From assembly GCA_046350095.1 (NCBI GenBank), contig JAXMBA010000009.1, positions 186,001-250,000 on the forward strand: 64,000 nt of DNA, in the 5' to 3' direction. Shown one piece after another: positions 8,254 to 19,543 of the stretch; the stretch's first letter is position 1; each line of letters begins with the position of its first letter. The DNA is from Urbifossiella sp046350095 (GTDB taxonomy: Bacteria > Planctomycetota > Planctomycetia > Gemmatales > Gemmataceae). The notes below the pieces were generated by a model. That model was not told where the DNA came from, did not search any database, and saw only the letters and a list, made by a program, of their open reading frames with translations. A program made the translations under genes and the position numbers.

Positions 8254-9441
8254 GTGTTGCGCGTCGCACACTTCGACTGCTTCAGCGGCATCAGCGGCGA
8301 CATGGTCCTCGGCGCCCTACTCGACGCCGGCGTGGACGCCGCCCCGATCCGCGCCGCCCTCGACTCGCTCGGCCTGCCGATCACGCTCGAAGCTGAGAAG
8401 GTGAAGCGCTGCGGCTTCGCGGCGACGAAGGCGACCGTTCACGCCGCGGACCAGGAGGACTACCGCTTCCTCCCCGACGTGGAAGCCATCCTCGCCCGCG
8501 GGGCGCTGACGCCGAAGCAGCGCGAACTCGCGTCGGCCATCTTTCGCAAGGTTGCGGTCGCCGAGTCCGTGGCCCACGGGATGCCCCTGGAGCGCGTCCA
8601 CTTCCACGAGGTCGGGGCGCTCGACAGCATCGCCGACATCGTCGGCGCGGCCGTCGGGCTCGACTTGCTTGGTGTCGAGCGGTTCACCAGTTCGCCCGTG
8701 CCGACCGGCACCGGCACCGTGAAGTGCGCTCACGGCATCATGCCCGTGCCGACGCCGGGCACCGCTGAGTTGCTGAAGGGCGTGCCGCTCGCCGCCAGCA
8801 GTGTGAAGGGCGAGCTCACCACGCCGACTGGCGCGGCCATCCTCACGACGGTGGCGACCGAATTCAGCGCGGCCCCGGCAATGACCATCGAGCGGATTGG
8901 CCACGGGGCCGGCACGAAAGATTTTATTGAGCAGCCGAACATCCTTCGGTTGTGGGTCGGCACCTTGGAAGACCAAGGACGAAAGGCGAAGGACGAAGCC
9001 GACACCGTGACCGTGCTGGAGACGAATCTCGACGACTGCCCCGCGGAGGTGGTCGGCTACTGCTTCGAGCGGTTGCTCGCGGCCGGGGCGCTGGACGTGT
9101 ACGCGGTGCCGATCCACATGAAGAAGAATCGCCCTGGCGTGATGCTGAGTGTCATCGCCGAGCCGGGCCGCGTGGCCGAGTTAGAAGTCATCCTGTTCCG
9201 CGAGACGGGCACGTTCGGTGTCCGCCGCACGACGGCGGTGCGGTCGAAGCTGGCGCGCGAGGCGGTAACAGTAGAGACGCACTGGGGGCCGGTTCGGGCG
9301 AAGCGCGGCTGGCGCGACGCGTTCGAGATCGTGACGCCCGAGTACGAAGACTGTGCCCGCGTGGCGCGGGAGCAAGGCGTGCCACTGCGGGAGGTGTACG
9401 CCGCGGTGGATGCTACAACTCGTGTGGGGCGAGGAGCGTGA
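8254..9441 (+). CDS. larC: Nickel-pincer cofactor biosynthesis protein LarC
   Basis: A full-length single-frame LarC (DUF111 family) of about 395 residues. It shows the N-terminal HFDCFSGISGDMVLGALLDAG signature, FHEVGALDSIADIVG and the TPTGAAIL block, and the C-terminal CTP-dependent nickel insertion domain begins near ETNLDDCPAEVVGY. LarC inserts Ni into the pyridinium-dithiocarboxylate mononucleotide cofactor of lactate racemase-type enzymes. AGGAG at 8246-8250 is followed by GTG 8254 (spacing 3) and TTG 8257 (spacing 6); the TTG may be the true initiator. No larA, larB or larE is in the window. Its 3' end overlaps the convergent DUF2752 gene by 29 bases. Confidence 0.92.
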   Translation: MLRVAHFDCFSGISGDMVLGALLDAGVDAAPIRAALDSLGLPITLEAEKVKRCGFAATKATVHAADQEDYRFLPDVEAILARGALTPKQRELASAIFRKVAVAESVAHGMPLERVHFHEVGALDSIADIVGAAVGLDLLGVERFTSSPVPTGTGTVKCAHGIMPVPTPGTAELLKGVPLAASSVKGELTTPTGAAILTTVATEFSAAPAMTIERIGHGAGTKDFIEQPNILRLWVGTLEDQGRKAKDEADTVTVLETNLDDCPAEVVGYCFERLLAAGALDVYAVPIHMKKNRPGVMLSVIAEPGRVAELEVILFRETGTFGVRRTTAVRSKLAREAVTVETHWGPVRAKRGWRDAFEIVTPEYEDCARVAREQGVPLREVYAAVDATTRVGRGA

Positions 9442-9859
9442 ACGGGTACCACGGCAAGTTCCGCAGCACCATGAAGACGATCAGCGCGACGGCCAGGGCG
9501 AGAATCCAGCGGCCGCCGACGATGATGCGGGTTCGCGTGGGCCGGCCGCGCGTCCACTGCACGGATTGAAACAGCACCACAACGGCGACGACCGGCAGGA
9601 GGACGACCGCAAAGGGATTGTACGCGAATGCCTGCGCCACGCGTCCGTTCAGGACGGCATGCGCCGCCCGGCCGGCGCCACACCCGGGGCAGTGGAGGCC
9701 CGTGGCCTGGTACAGTGTACACTTCGGGTAGAAACTGTCGGGCGTCGGCGGGGTGGTGGCGATCAGGTACACCACCCCGCCGAGGGCCAGAACGGCGATC
9801 CCGACCAGCGTGCCGCGGACCGCGGTGCGCGTACGCCGGTCGGGCGGGGGCGCGGTCAT
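9413..9859 (-). CDS. DUF2752 membrane protein
   Basis: A 148-residue protein with helices near residues 15-35, 80-100 and 112-132. The family signature sits after the first helix: KCTLYQATGLHCPGCGAGRA, followed by HAVLNGRVAQAFAYNP. The Cys residues (C-x2-C) suggest a metal or redox role, but no function is established for DUF2752. ATG 9859 overlaps the CD225 gene's stop by four bases, so the two genes form a translationally coupled pair. The 3' end overlaps larC on the opposite strand. Confidence 0.85.
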   Translation of the reverse strand: MTAPPPDRRTRTAVRGTLVGIAVLALGGVVYLIATTPPTPDSFYPKCTLYQATGLHCPGCGAGRAAHAVLNGRVAQAFAYNPFAVVLLPVVAVVVLFQSVQWTRGRPTRTRIIVGGRWILALAVALIVFMVLRNLPWYPFTLLAPHEL

Positions 9860-10209
9860 CGCCCGCCGCCGGCCTGCATCGCCATCACCTGCACCGCGAC
9901 GGAGATGAGGTTCACGACGAGGCCGACGCCGACCGAGATGAGGCACCACATCTTCGCCTGCTCCGACGCCTTCTTCGCCCCGGCGTAGTCGCCGGCCGCC
10001 CACTTCGAGTTCACCTGGCTGGCGTTGATGATGGCGATGATGCCGCCGATGAGGCAGCAGCACAGGGTCACGAGGATCGACTGCACCATGTAGTTCGGCG
10101 GCGGGGTGCCGCGGGGCGCGTCGTCGTAGTCGTCGTCGTCCCGCCGCCGCCGGGCCGGCCGGTCGTCGTAGTCGTCGTCCTCGTAGTCGTCATCGCGGCT
10201 GCGGGCCAT
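9856..10209 (-). CDS. CD225/dispanin family protein
   Basis: A 117-residue protein. Residues 1-45 are an acidic/basic low-complexity region rich in Asp, Arg and Tyr. A CD225 domain follows, with two hydrophobic segments: YMVQSILVTLCCCLIGGIIA, then the conserved loop with NSKWAAGDYAGAKKASEQAK, then a second helix. The family is a small membrane module related to eukaryotic IFITM proteins. ATG 10209 is preceded by noncoding sequence facing alaS. Coupling to the DUF2752 gene by a four-base overlap implies a joint membrane function, which is unknown. Confidence 0.88.
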   Translation of the reverse strand: MARSRDDDYEDDDYDDRPARRRRDDDDYDDAPRGTPPPNYMVQSILVTLCCCLIGGIIAIINASQVNSKWAAGDYAGAKKASEQAKMWCLISVGVGLVVNLISVAVQVMAMQAGGGR

Positions 10210-10408
10210 AGCGGCACCAGGGCTCGGGGTTACGGTGGTACGAACAGTTACTTGGGGTTGAACGATACGGTCCGTCGGGCCGCCGGTCAAACACCGTTTC
10301 CACGAAATTACCGGTTCACGCGGCGGGCGGCCGCCACGCCCGAACCCCTTGAACTTTTGCCGCGATTCCGTGTCCTGAATCGCGTCCCGCACCCACCCCG
10401 AGGGGCCG

Positions 10409-13135
<2,727 letters not shown>

Positions 13136-13141
13136 CTCGGG

Positions 13142-13189
13142 TCGCCGGTCGCGGCGTTCCAATCGCACGTGCAACATCGCGACCGGCGA
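13142..13189. terminator. Hairpin between convergent alaS and SBP gene
   Basis: A perfect 12-base stem (13142-13153 pairing with 13178-13189) closes a 24-base loop in the 57-base gap between the stops of alaS and the convergent solute-binding protein gene. There is no T-run, so Rho-assisted or bidirectional termination is inferred only from position. Confidence 0.5.
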
Positions 13190-13192
13190 ATA

Positions 13193-15889
13193 CTATTCCA
13201 TCTTCCACCGCGCCGCGTTCTGGAACAGCACCGCCGGGTTCAGCCGGTCAGCCGTCACCGGGTCGGCGCCGTCCTCGATCACCACCTTCAGCTTGCCCGA
13301 CACGAGCGTGTGCCGGTCGAGCTGCCAGAGCGGCACGAACGGCATCCGCTCGTTGAACTGCTGGTGAACCCGCTGCGCCCGCGGCATCAGGTCGCCGGCG
13401 AAGTCGCGGTGCTCGCGGAACGCCGCCAGCTCGCCGCCGAGCTCGCGGTCCTTCTCGTCCGGGTTCGTGCCCGCAGACAGGAAGCCGGTTACGTTCCGCC
13501 CGTCGCGGCCGGCGGCGTCCGGGTCGAGGAACGCCGCCAGGCCGAACGGGTGCCAGTCGTCGGGGTAGTCAAACGGCAGGTACGCCAGGTCGAACCGCTG
13601 CTCCGACTCGACGTGCCGGAGGAAGTCGCGAGGCTCGCGCGGGTCCAGCTCCAGCATCAGCCGGCTGCCGACCGCCACGTCCTTGAACAGACCCTCCACC
13701 TGCGCCTTGATCTTCTCGCACGCGGTCTGGGCCACCGGGTCGCCGGTCGGGTACGACAGCTTCAGCGACCGTGGCGCCGAAGGCGTCCCCATGTAGCGGG
13801 CGAAGTGGACGATGGCCTGCGTTCGGTCCATCAGCGGCGTCGGCAGGCCGCCCGTTCCCTTCGCGCCGGCCCACGAGCCCGGCGGGAACGGGCCGGTCAT
13901 CGGCCCTGTTGTCCGGCGGTACTGGGCCGGTACCGTGCCGTACACCTGTTGCAGAATCTCGTCGCGGTCGATCGCCAGCCCGAGCCCGCGGCGGAGGTCG
14001 CGGCTCTGGAACGGCGGCCGGCGGATGTTGAGTGCCAGCACGAACACGCGCCGGTTCGTTCCCGCGGTGAATACCTGACCGTGCCCGCCGAGTTCGGCCG
14101 CGTTCTGCGCAAGCGCCTTGCTCAACTCCGCGGGCGTCAGGTCCGGGATGATGTTCAGCCGGCCGCCACGAAAGTCGGCGAACGGGTCGGGGATCTTGCT
14201 CAGCTCCACGAATCGCACCTCGCGGAGGTGCGGTAGCCCGGCCCGGTCGCGGGTGCGGCCGAAGTTCGGGTTGTCCACCAGCGTCAGCGTCTTGCCCCCG
14301 GTCTTGGCGTCCACCGAGGTGTTACCGAAGCGGAACGGCCCGGTGCCGGTCGGGCGGGCGGAAAAGTCGGCGTCGTCCACGCGGCGGGCGTTGCGGGACA
14401 GCCACGTCGCCGGCAGGAGCTTAAACGTCAGCAGCGCCCGCGGGTCGGGGTGGCCGTGCTGGAAGGCGATGCGGACGCCGGCCGGGCCGGTCGGGATCGG
14501 CAGGTCGCTGAGCCACGGCAGCGAGTACCCCGCCCACAACTCCGGCCGGGTGCGGTAGAGCTTGATCGTCTCGGCCACGTCGCTGGAGTCGAACCCCGGC
14601 TCCTGGTCGCCGCGCGGCGGGAACGAACGCACGCCGAGTTCGCGGCCGCCGGGCACGACCGCCGGCATCCCTAGTGCGACGGACGGCCGGTAGCGCGCGC
14701 CACCCGCCGGGTCGGGTATTTCGTCCAGCAGTGACTCGAACAGCAGCTCCACGGCCTGCCGCTCACTGTCGAACCGGGCGGAGACGGGGCTGAGTCGCTC
14801 GGGGAAGACACGTGCCCCGACGGTAAGGGTGGTCGAGCCGGTGCCAAGGTCGCGGGCCAGCTCGCGGAGGCCGGGCAGGTTCGGGTCGAGCGCCTCGGCC
14901 TGACGGGCGTAGTCGCGGGCGCGCACCGGGTTGCCGTTGGCCTTGTCCGCACGGGCAAGCGTGAAGAACCGTTGGGCCTCGTCCGAGAGCTCTTTGCGGG
15001 CTCGCTTCACGGGGTCGCCTCCGGCCCCGGGGAACTTCAGCTCGAAGTCGTCGAGAAGTTCGCGGGCCGACACCTGGTCGGCGAACTGCTTCGTCTTGAG
15101 TAGTCGTTCCGCCTCGGCGACGCGGGCCTCGGCGGCCTCCTTCGCCATGACCGGGTCGTTCGGGTACGCGGCGATGATCCTGCCGGCGGCGTCGCGCACG
15201 CGCGCCCACTCGCCTGCCGCGGTCGCCTGCCGCAGGTCGCGGATCCGGGTCTCCTTGAGCTTCTCGTACAGCGGCCGGCGGACCTCGTCCCACTGCTTGC
15301 CGGTGCGGAGGTTGTTGGCCTTGGCGTAGTCGTGGTACCGCAGCCCGGCGGAAAGCAACTTCTCGGCCCCGGCCAGGAACTCGGGCGGTGGCCCGCCGTC
15401 GGGCGCGCCGCTCCGCTTGAGCCACACGTCGGCTTCGATCAGGATCATCTCCTCGAAGTGCTCGAACCGCTTGACCTCTGACTTGGCGACGTTCTTGCTC
15501 GGGCCGGGCACACCCGTGGGCAATAGTTCCTGGACGCCGAACTCGGCCGGGAGTCCTCCTGACCTGTGGACCGGGATCGGCTTCACCCGTACCGCACCGG
15601 TCGGGCCGGTGAGCCGGTCGAACGGGACGAGGTACTTCTCGAACGCAACCCTGATCACCGGGTTGGTCGCGGCCTTCGCCGCGGCCGCGAGTTCGTCGAG
15701 CTTCACCGATGGGTCACCGGTCGGTCCGGCGGGTGTCGCCTTCGGCGGTAGTGGGTCGGGGTCGTCCACGACGATCTTCTTCAGCTTCGGCTTGATGTCC
15801 TCGACTTCCGGCGGCTGAGCGGATGAGGTAACGAGGAGGGCGAGGCCGAACGCCAGGGCGACGGCGGCGGGGCGAAACGATGTGAGCAC
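13193..15889 (-). CDS. ABC-type (peptide/nickel) solute-binding protein with long N-terminal extension
   Basis: An 898-residue secreted protein. A GTG at 15889 with GAGGAG 8 bases upstream opens a signal peptide (VLTSFRPAAVALAFGLALLV); an upstream ATG at 15949 adds 20 residues without a good ribosome-binding site. Residues about 100-430 are helical and Arg/Ala-rich, resembling TPR-like repeats. Residues about 430-890 are an SBP_bac_5 domain, with GPFRFGNT, LNIRRPPFQSRDLRRGLGLAIDRDEILQQ and PYTG-like peptide-binding landmarks. No ABC permease or ATPase lies beside it. Planctomycetes carry such extended orphan binding proteins; this one may bind an oligopeptide or sense a ligand rather than import it. 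Confidence 0.82.
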   Translation of the reverse strand: MLTSFRPAAVALAFGLALLVTSSAQPPEVEDIKPKLKKIVVDDPDPLPPKATPAGPTGDPSVKLDELAAAAKAATNPVIRVAFEKYLVPFDRLTGPTGAVRVKPIPVHRSGGLPAEFGVQELLPTGVPGPSKNVAKSEVKRFEHFEEMILIEADVWLKRSGAPDGGPPPEFLAGAEKLLSAGLRYHDYAKANNLRTGKQWDEVRRPLYEKLKETRIRDLRQATAAGEWARVRDAAGRIIAAYPNDPVMAKEAAEARVAEAERLLKTKQFADQVSARELLDDFELKFPGAGGDPVKRARKELSDEAQRFFTLARADKANGNPVRARDYARQAEALDPNLPGLRELARDLGTGSTTLTVGARVFPERLSPVSARFDSERQAVELLFESLLDEIPDPAGGARYRPSVALGMPAVVPGGRELGVRSFPPRGDQEPGFDSSDVAETIKLYRTRPELWAGYSLPWLSDLPIPTGPAGVRIAFQHGHPDPRALLTFKLLPATWLSRNARRVDDADFSARPTGTGPFRFGNTSVDAKTGGKTLTLVDNPNFGRTRDRAGLPHLREVRFVELSKIPDPFADFRGGRLNIIPDLTPAELSKALAQNAAELGGHGQVFTAGTNRRVFVLALNIRRPPFQSRDLRRGLGLAIDRDEILQQVYGTVPAQYRRTTGPMTGPFPPGSWAGAKGTGGLPTPLMDRTQAIVHFARYMGTPSAPRSLKLSYPTGDPVAQTACEKIKAQVEGLFKDVAVGSRLMLELDPREPRDFLRHVESEQRFDLAYLPFDYPDDWHPFGLAAFLDPDAAGRDGRNVTGFLSAGTNPDEKDRELGGELAAFREHRDFAGDLMPRAQRVHQQFNERMPFVPLWQLDRHTLVSGKLKVVIEDGADPVTADRLNPAVLFQNAARWKME

Positions 15890-16027
15890 GATGAAAACTC
15901 CTCGCCCGCGGAACCGACCCGGCGACACGGGGTTTGTGAATGATACCATGTCGGTGCGTCCGCTCGTGGTCAAGCCCCGGGCCGGCCCAGGGCGGAGAAG
16001 TCCGTTCCCCTCTCCAGGAGTCGATCG

Positions 16028-16357
16028 ATGCGGAAGATGCTGATGGCCGTCGCCTTGGCCCTGTTCGCGGTGGGCGTGGTGTGCGCCGACCCGGTCACGC
16101 TGGTGAAGTACGACGCCTCCAAGAAGGAGGTGACCGTGAAGGACAAGGACGGCAAGGAGGCGACCTACAAGCTGACCGAAAAGACCAAGTACGTGACCAC
16201 CGACAAGGACGGCAACAAGAAGGAAGGCGACGCCGAGAGCGCCGCCAAGATTCTGGGCAACGAAAAGGCCGCCGGGAAGGCCAAGTTTGAGATCACCACC
16301 GCCAACGGCGCCGTGACCGAGATCCAGTTCAAGCGCGGCGGGAAGAAGACCAACTAA
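16028..16357 (+). CDS. Small secreted Lys-rich protein of unknown function
   Basis: A 109-residue protein with a clear signal peptide (MRKMLMAVALALFAVGVVCA). The mature part is a charged beta-rich sequence (KYDASKKEVTVKDKDGKEA, then KLTEKTKYVTTDKDGNKKEG) ending in a basic tail. CTCTCCAGGAGTCGATCG provides AGGAG upstream of ATG 16028. The short alternating Lys/Asp pattern resembles small planctomycete periplasmic proteins with copper-binding-like OB folds, but no family can be named. A strong terminator follows at 16376. Confidence 0.8.
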   Translation: MRKMLMAVALALFAVGVVCADPVTLVKYDASKKEVTVKDKDGKEATYKLTEKTKYVTTDKDGNKKEGDAESAAKILGNEKAAGKAKFEITTANGAVTEIQFKRGGKKTN

Positions 16358-16375
16358 CGCCTCACGCCCGCGATG

Positions 16376-16402
16376 CCCACCCGCCTCGGCGGGTGGGCTT
16401 TT
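16376..16402 (+). terminator. Rho-independent terminator after small secreted protein
   Basis: A 10-base stem CCCACCCGCC/GGCGGGTGGG with a 2-4 base loop is followed by CTTTTT. It lies 19 bases after the stop at 16357 and also faces the 3' end of the convergent sulfatase gene. Confidence 0.85.
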
Positions 16403-16416
16403 TCGTACCCGCAGGC

Positions 16417-17781
16417 TCACTCGTGACGGTACTTCACGACCCACGGGTCGTTCGTCGCTTCCTGCCACGCCCGGCAACTCGCACGGAGCTGCCCCAGCAC
16501 ACCCGCCGCGGCCGGGTCAGCCGCCAGGTTCCGCAACTCGTCCGGGTCGGCCGTAAGGTCGTAGAGTTCCTCGCGCGGCCGGTTCAGGTACGCTGCCACG
16601 GTCCGCCGGCCGAACGTCCGGTCGCCGCGGCTCAACACGCCCTGCCACGTCGGCGACGCCCACAAATCACTGGCGTGCGGCACTTCCAGCCCGTGCGCCA
16701 GGTTGAGGAGGTACTTGTGCGTCCGGGTGCGGACCATCCGCATTGGGTAGTACATGGTGATCTCGTGGAACTGGTGCGAGCCGTACACCTGGTTCCAGCC
16801 TTCTGGATTAGTTTGCGTCAACACGGGGGCGATCGAGCGGCCCGGAAGCCCCTTCGGGGCGGGAACGCCGGCCCAGTCCAGAATCGTCGGCGCGATGTCG
16901 GTCCAACTCGCCATCGCGGCGGTGGTGCCGACGTGCTTCGTGCCCGGCCGGCGGACGAGGAGCGGCAGGTGGACGCCGGGGTCGTAAAGCGTCGTCTTCG
17001 CGCCCTGGAACGGCGGGCCGTTGTCGCTCAGGAAAATGACGAGCGTGTCTTTCAGCACGCCTGCCAATTCCAGCTCGCGGAGTACGAGCCCGACGCCGTG
17101 GTCGAGCCGAGCGACTGCCTGGAGGTACTCGGCCCACTCTCCGCGGGCGTCGGAGTTGTCCGGTAGGAACGACGGTAGCGCCACCGTTTTCGGGTCGAAC
17201 GTCACCGCCGGCACACCGGCCGCTTGCTTCTCCTCGTTGCCGAACCCCTTCGCCGTGCGGTGCGGTTCCGCGAACCCGACGTGCAGGAAGAACGGCTTCC
17301 CCTCCCGACCCGCGAGGAACTGCCGCACCTGGGTGGCAACCTGCACGACGGTTCGGGCGGGCGCCTCGACGTGGAACGGGTAGACCGCCTGCGGCTGGAC
17401 GTGGAGCTTGCCGACGACACCGGTGCGGTAGCCGGCGGCGTTCAGCAGCAGCGGCAGGCTGCGGATCTGGCGGAACGTGTGGATGTTGTGTTCGGCGTGG
17501 GCGTGCCCGAACTGGCCGCACTGGTGCGTCGGCATGCCGGTCAGAAGCGTGGCGCGGCTGGCACTGCACGACGCAACACTGGCGAAGCCGTGGGTGAATC
17601 GCGTGCCCTGTGCGGCGAGGCGGTCGAGATTCGGGGTGCGGGCCGTGGCGTCGCCGTAGCAGCCGAGTTGCAATCCGAGGTCGTCGGCGACGAGGAGGAC
17701 GACGTGCTTCGGGGCTTCGGCCGCGGCGGCGGGTGAACCGATTCCGGCGAGTGCCACAGCGGCCAGGACGAAACGGAACAT
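16417..17781 (-). CDS. Secreted sulfatase (type I, formylglycine)
   Basis: A 454-residue sulfatase of the alkaline phosphatase superfamily. A signal peptide (MFRFVLAAVALAGIGSPAAA) is followed by VVLLVADDLG, with the metal-binding Asp pair at 33-34. The formylglycine site is C72 in the C-S-A-S-R motif, which is converted by an FGE-type maturase. Further active-site elements are GVVGKLH, HVGFAEPH and FLSDNGPP. The closest styles are iduronate-sulfatase/heparan-type planctomycete sulfatases acting on sulfated polysaccharides in the periplasm. ATG 17781 is preceded by GGAGGCATCCG. No carbohydrate-transport genes lie near, but the divergent Tat-type propeller gene is a plausible partner. Confidence 0.93.
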   Translation of the reverse strand: MFRFVLAAVALAGIGSPAAAAEAPKHVVLLVADDLGLQLGCYGDATARTPNLDRLAAQGTRFTHGFASVASCSASRATLLTGMPTHQCGQFGHAHAEHNIHTFRQIRSLPLLLNAAGYRTGVVGKLHVQPQAVYPFHVEAPARTVVQVATQVRQFLAGREGKPFFLHVGFAEPHRTAKGFGNEEKQAAGVPAVTFDPKTVALPSFLPDNSDARGEWAEYLQAVARLDHGVGLVLRELELAGVLKDTLVIFLSDNGPPFQGAKTTLYDPGVHLPLLVRRPGTKHVGTTAAMASWTDIAPTILDWAGVPAPKGLPGRSIAPVLTQTNPEGWNQVYGSHQFHEITMYYPMRMVRTRTHKYLLNLAHGLEVPHASDLWASPTWQGVLSRGDRTFGRRTVAAYLNRPREELYDLTADPDELRNLAADPAAAGVLGQLRASCRAWQEATNDPWVVKYRHE

Positions 17782-17999
17782 CGGATGCCTCCGTGGGTGA
17801 GGTGGTGAGAATGTAGCCGGTGAGGGACACGTCGTCGGACTGTGACGCATGACAGGTGTACAAGTGTAACCTACGCTTCCGCGGTGTCAAATCGGCGCCG
17901 CGGCGTTGGCCCGAATCGGGTACGCCGGTCCGCCCGTTGCACCTTCCCGTGCCGGCGGTTACATTCAACCTCAACCCTCACCCACAACCCCTCTCCGCC

Positions 18000-19064
18000 A
18001 TGAACCGCCGCACGTTCCTGAAGACTGCGTCCGCCGGACCGCTGCTCCTCGGCACGACCGCCCGCGGGCAGGCCGCCACTCCCGTGGTCGGCAGCGGTGA
18101 ACACCGCTACGAGTGCCACCACAACTGGGGCACGCTCCCGCCCGACTACGCCTGGCAGACCACACACAACGTCGCACTCGACGCCGAGGGGAACGTCTAC
18201 ATCACGCACCAGGGCGTGGGGAAGGGGATGGACACCGTACTGGTGTTCGACCCACGTGGCCGGTTCGTCCGGTCGTTCGGCAAGGAGTGGCACGGCGGCG
18301 GCCACGGCATCGAAATCCGCCGCGAGGGTTCGGAGGAGTTCTGCTATCTGGCGAACACCTGGACGCCGACGATGAAGCTGGTGAAGACCGACTTGCGCGG
18401 CCGAGTCGTGTGGCAGAAGGGCCGGCCCGATTGCCCCGAGTACGCCCCGCGGCCCGGGGGCAAGGAGCCGAACGGCATGGTGACGCCGCCGTACAACCCG
18501 ACCAACATCAACTTCCTCCCGGACGGCGGCTTCACCGTCGGCGACGGGTACGGCTCCAACTACCTGCTCAACTTCGACAAGGACGCCCGGCTGGTGAAGG
18601 TGTTCAGTGGTACCGGCACCGAGAAGGGGAAGTGCCGCACCCCGCACGGCAACTGGCTCGACACCCGCGACCCCGCCAACCCGAGGATCGTCGTCTGCGA
18701 CCGGGCCAACGCCCGCCTCCAGACGTTTACCCTGGCCGGCGACGTGGTGGACGCCACCGAGTCGGGAAAGACGGTGCTGTTCCCCGCGAACGCCGACACC
18801 CGCGGCAACCTGCTGCTGGTGCCAGACCTGCACGCCCGCGTTAGTATCTTCGGGGCGGGGCTGACGCCGATCGTCCACCTCGGCGACGACGAGGAGTGGC
18901 GGAAAAAGGTGCTGGACGGGTTCAAGATTCGCCAGCAGCCGCGGGAGTGGCTGCCGGGCAAGTTCGTCCACCCGCACGACGCGGCGTTCGACAAGGACGG
19001 TAACATCTTCGTGGTCGAGTGGGTGTCCACCGGCCGGGTGACGTTCCTCCGCAAGGTGAGTTGA
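18000..19064 (+). CDS. Secreted NHL/six-bladed beta-propeller protein
   Basis: A 354-residue protein with a Tat-like leader (MNRRTFLKTA, then a hydrophobic GPLLLG stretch and Ala-x-Ala region). The body contains repeated NHL-like strands such as NVALDAEGNVYITHQG, LVFDPRGRFVRSFG, FDKDARLVKVFSG and HDAAFDKDGNIFVVEW, giving a six-bladed propeller similar to peptidylglycine-lyase/SMP-30-like proteins. Its substrate is unknown. It starts a tight plus-strand run: the next ATG lies 2 bases after its stop, and the following two genes are also near-contiguous, so it is probably co-transcribed with the FixL/FixJ-like pair. Confidence 0.85.
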   Translation: MNRRTFLKTASAGPLLLGTTARGQAATPVVGSGEHRYECHHNWGTLPPDYAWQTTHNVALDAEGNVYITHQGVGKGMDTVLVFDPRGRFVRSFGKEWHGGGHGIEIRREGSEEFCYLANTWTPTMKLVKTDLRGRVVWQKGRPDCPEYAPRPGGKEPNGMVTPPYNPTNINFLPDGGFTVGDGYGSNYLLNFDKDARLVKVFSGTGTEKGKCRTPHGNWLDTRDPANPRIVVCDRANARLQTFTLAGDVVDATESGKTVLFPANADTRGNLLLVPDLHARVSIFGAGLTPIVHLGDDEEWRKKVLDGFKIRQQPREWLPGKFVHPHDAAFDKDGNIFVVEWVSTGRVTFLRKVS

Positions 19065-19066
19065 CC

Positions 19067-19543
19067 ATGCCCCCGCCGCCCGACCGCCGCGACCCGTTCC
19101 TGTCCGGAATGGCGCCCATCGACGCCGAGGTGCTAGACGCGGAAGTCCTGGACGCCGAGGTGCTGGACGCGGAAGTCCTGGACGCCGAGGTACTCGACGC
19201 CGAGATTCTCGACGCCGAAGTGTTGCCGGCGGAATTGGTGGTGCAACTGGCGGCAAACGTGCCGCCGCTGGACCTCGACGACGGGCCGGCGGCGGTGTTC
19301 GACCTCGACGCCCTCGACGCCATCGACGGCCCGCCGGTCGTGCGGCCGACGCCCGCCCCGTCGACACCGGTCTTCGAGTCGCGGCCGCCAGCCCCGACCG
19401 GGGCTGACTTGTTGTCATTGGACGTGGACCCGCAGCCGAAGCCGACCCGGACAGCGGCCTGGCCGGCGACGGCGACGCGGCCGGCTGTGCGGATCACGTT
19501 CGTGTGCCCCGGCGAGCAGTCCCCGTTCGACGGGCGCGGTTGA
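19067..19543 (+). CDS. DAEVL pentapeptide-repeat protein of unknown function
   Basis: A 158-residue acidic, Pro/Ala-rich protein. Residues 19-53 consist of seven tandem pentapeptides (DAEVL, one DAEIL) with a decayed eighth (PAELV). The rest lacks recognisable domains, hydrophobic helices or a signal peptide; the C-terminus ends VRITFVCPGEQSPFDGRG. Its start lies 2 bases after the propeller stop and its TGA abuts the histidine-kinase ATG directly, so it is embedded in the operon. Short acidic repeats suggest a disordered or adaptor protein; no function can be assigned. Confidence 0.75.
   Translation: MPPPPDRRDPFLSGMAPIDAEVLDAEVLDAEVLDAEVLDAEVLDAEILDAEVLPAELVVQLAANVPPLDLDDGPAAVFDLDALDAIDGPPVVRPTPAPSTPVFESRPPAPTGADLLSLDVDPQPKPTRTAAWPATATRPAVRITFVCPGEQSPFDGRG
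19121..19225 (+). repeat. In-frame 15-bp tandem repeat, seven units
   Basis: Seven 15-base units begin GACGC and encode DAE(V/I)L. The first four alternate between two sequence variants (one with GCCGAGGTGCT, one with GCGGAAGTCCT), so the array is really a 30-base higher-order repeat that has partly diverged at its 3' end. This points to unit duplication rather than independent selection. Confidence 0.9.

Noticed and set aside
10210..10408. T-box or riboswitch upstream of alaS
   Set aside because: No T-box sequence or stable terminator/antiterminator pair could be seen in this 199-base gap.
15890..16477. N-terminal extension of the solute-binding protein to 16477
   Set aside because: It would cross the small secreted protein gene in antisense; a GTG with GAGGAG at 15889 starts a proper signal peptide.
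19121..19225. Short tandem array as a CRISPR or minisatellite
   Set aside because: Units are 15 bases without spacers and are in frame inside a coding sequence.
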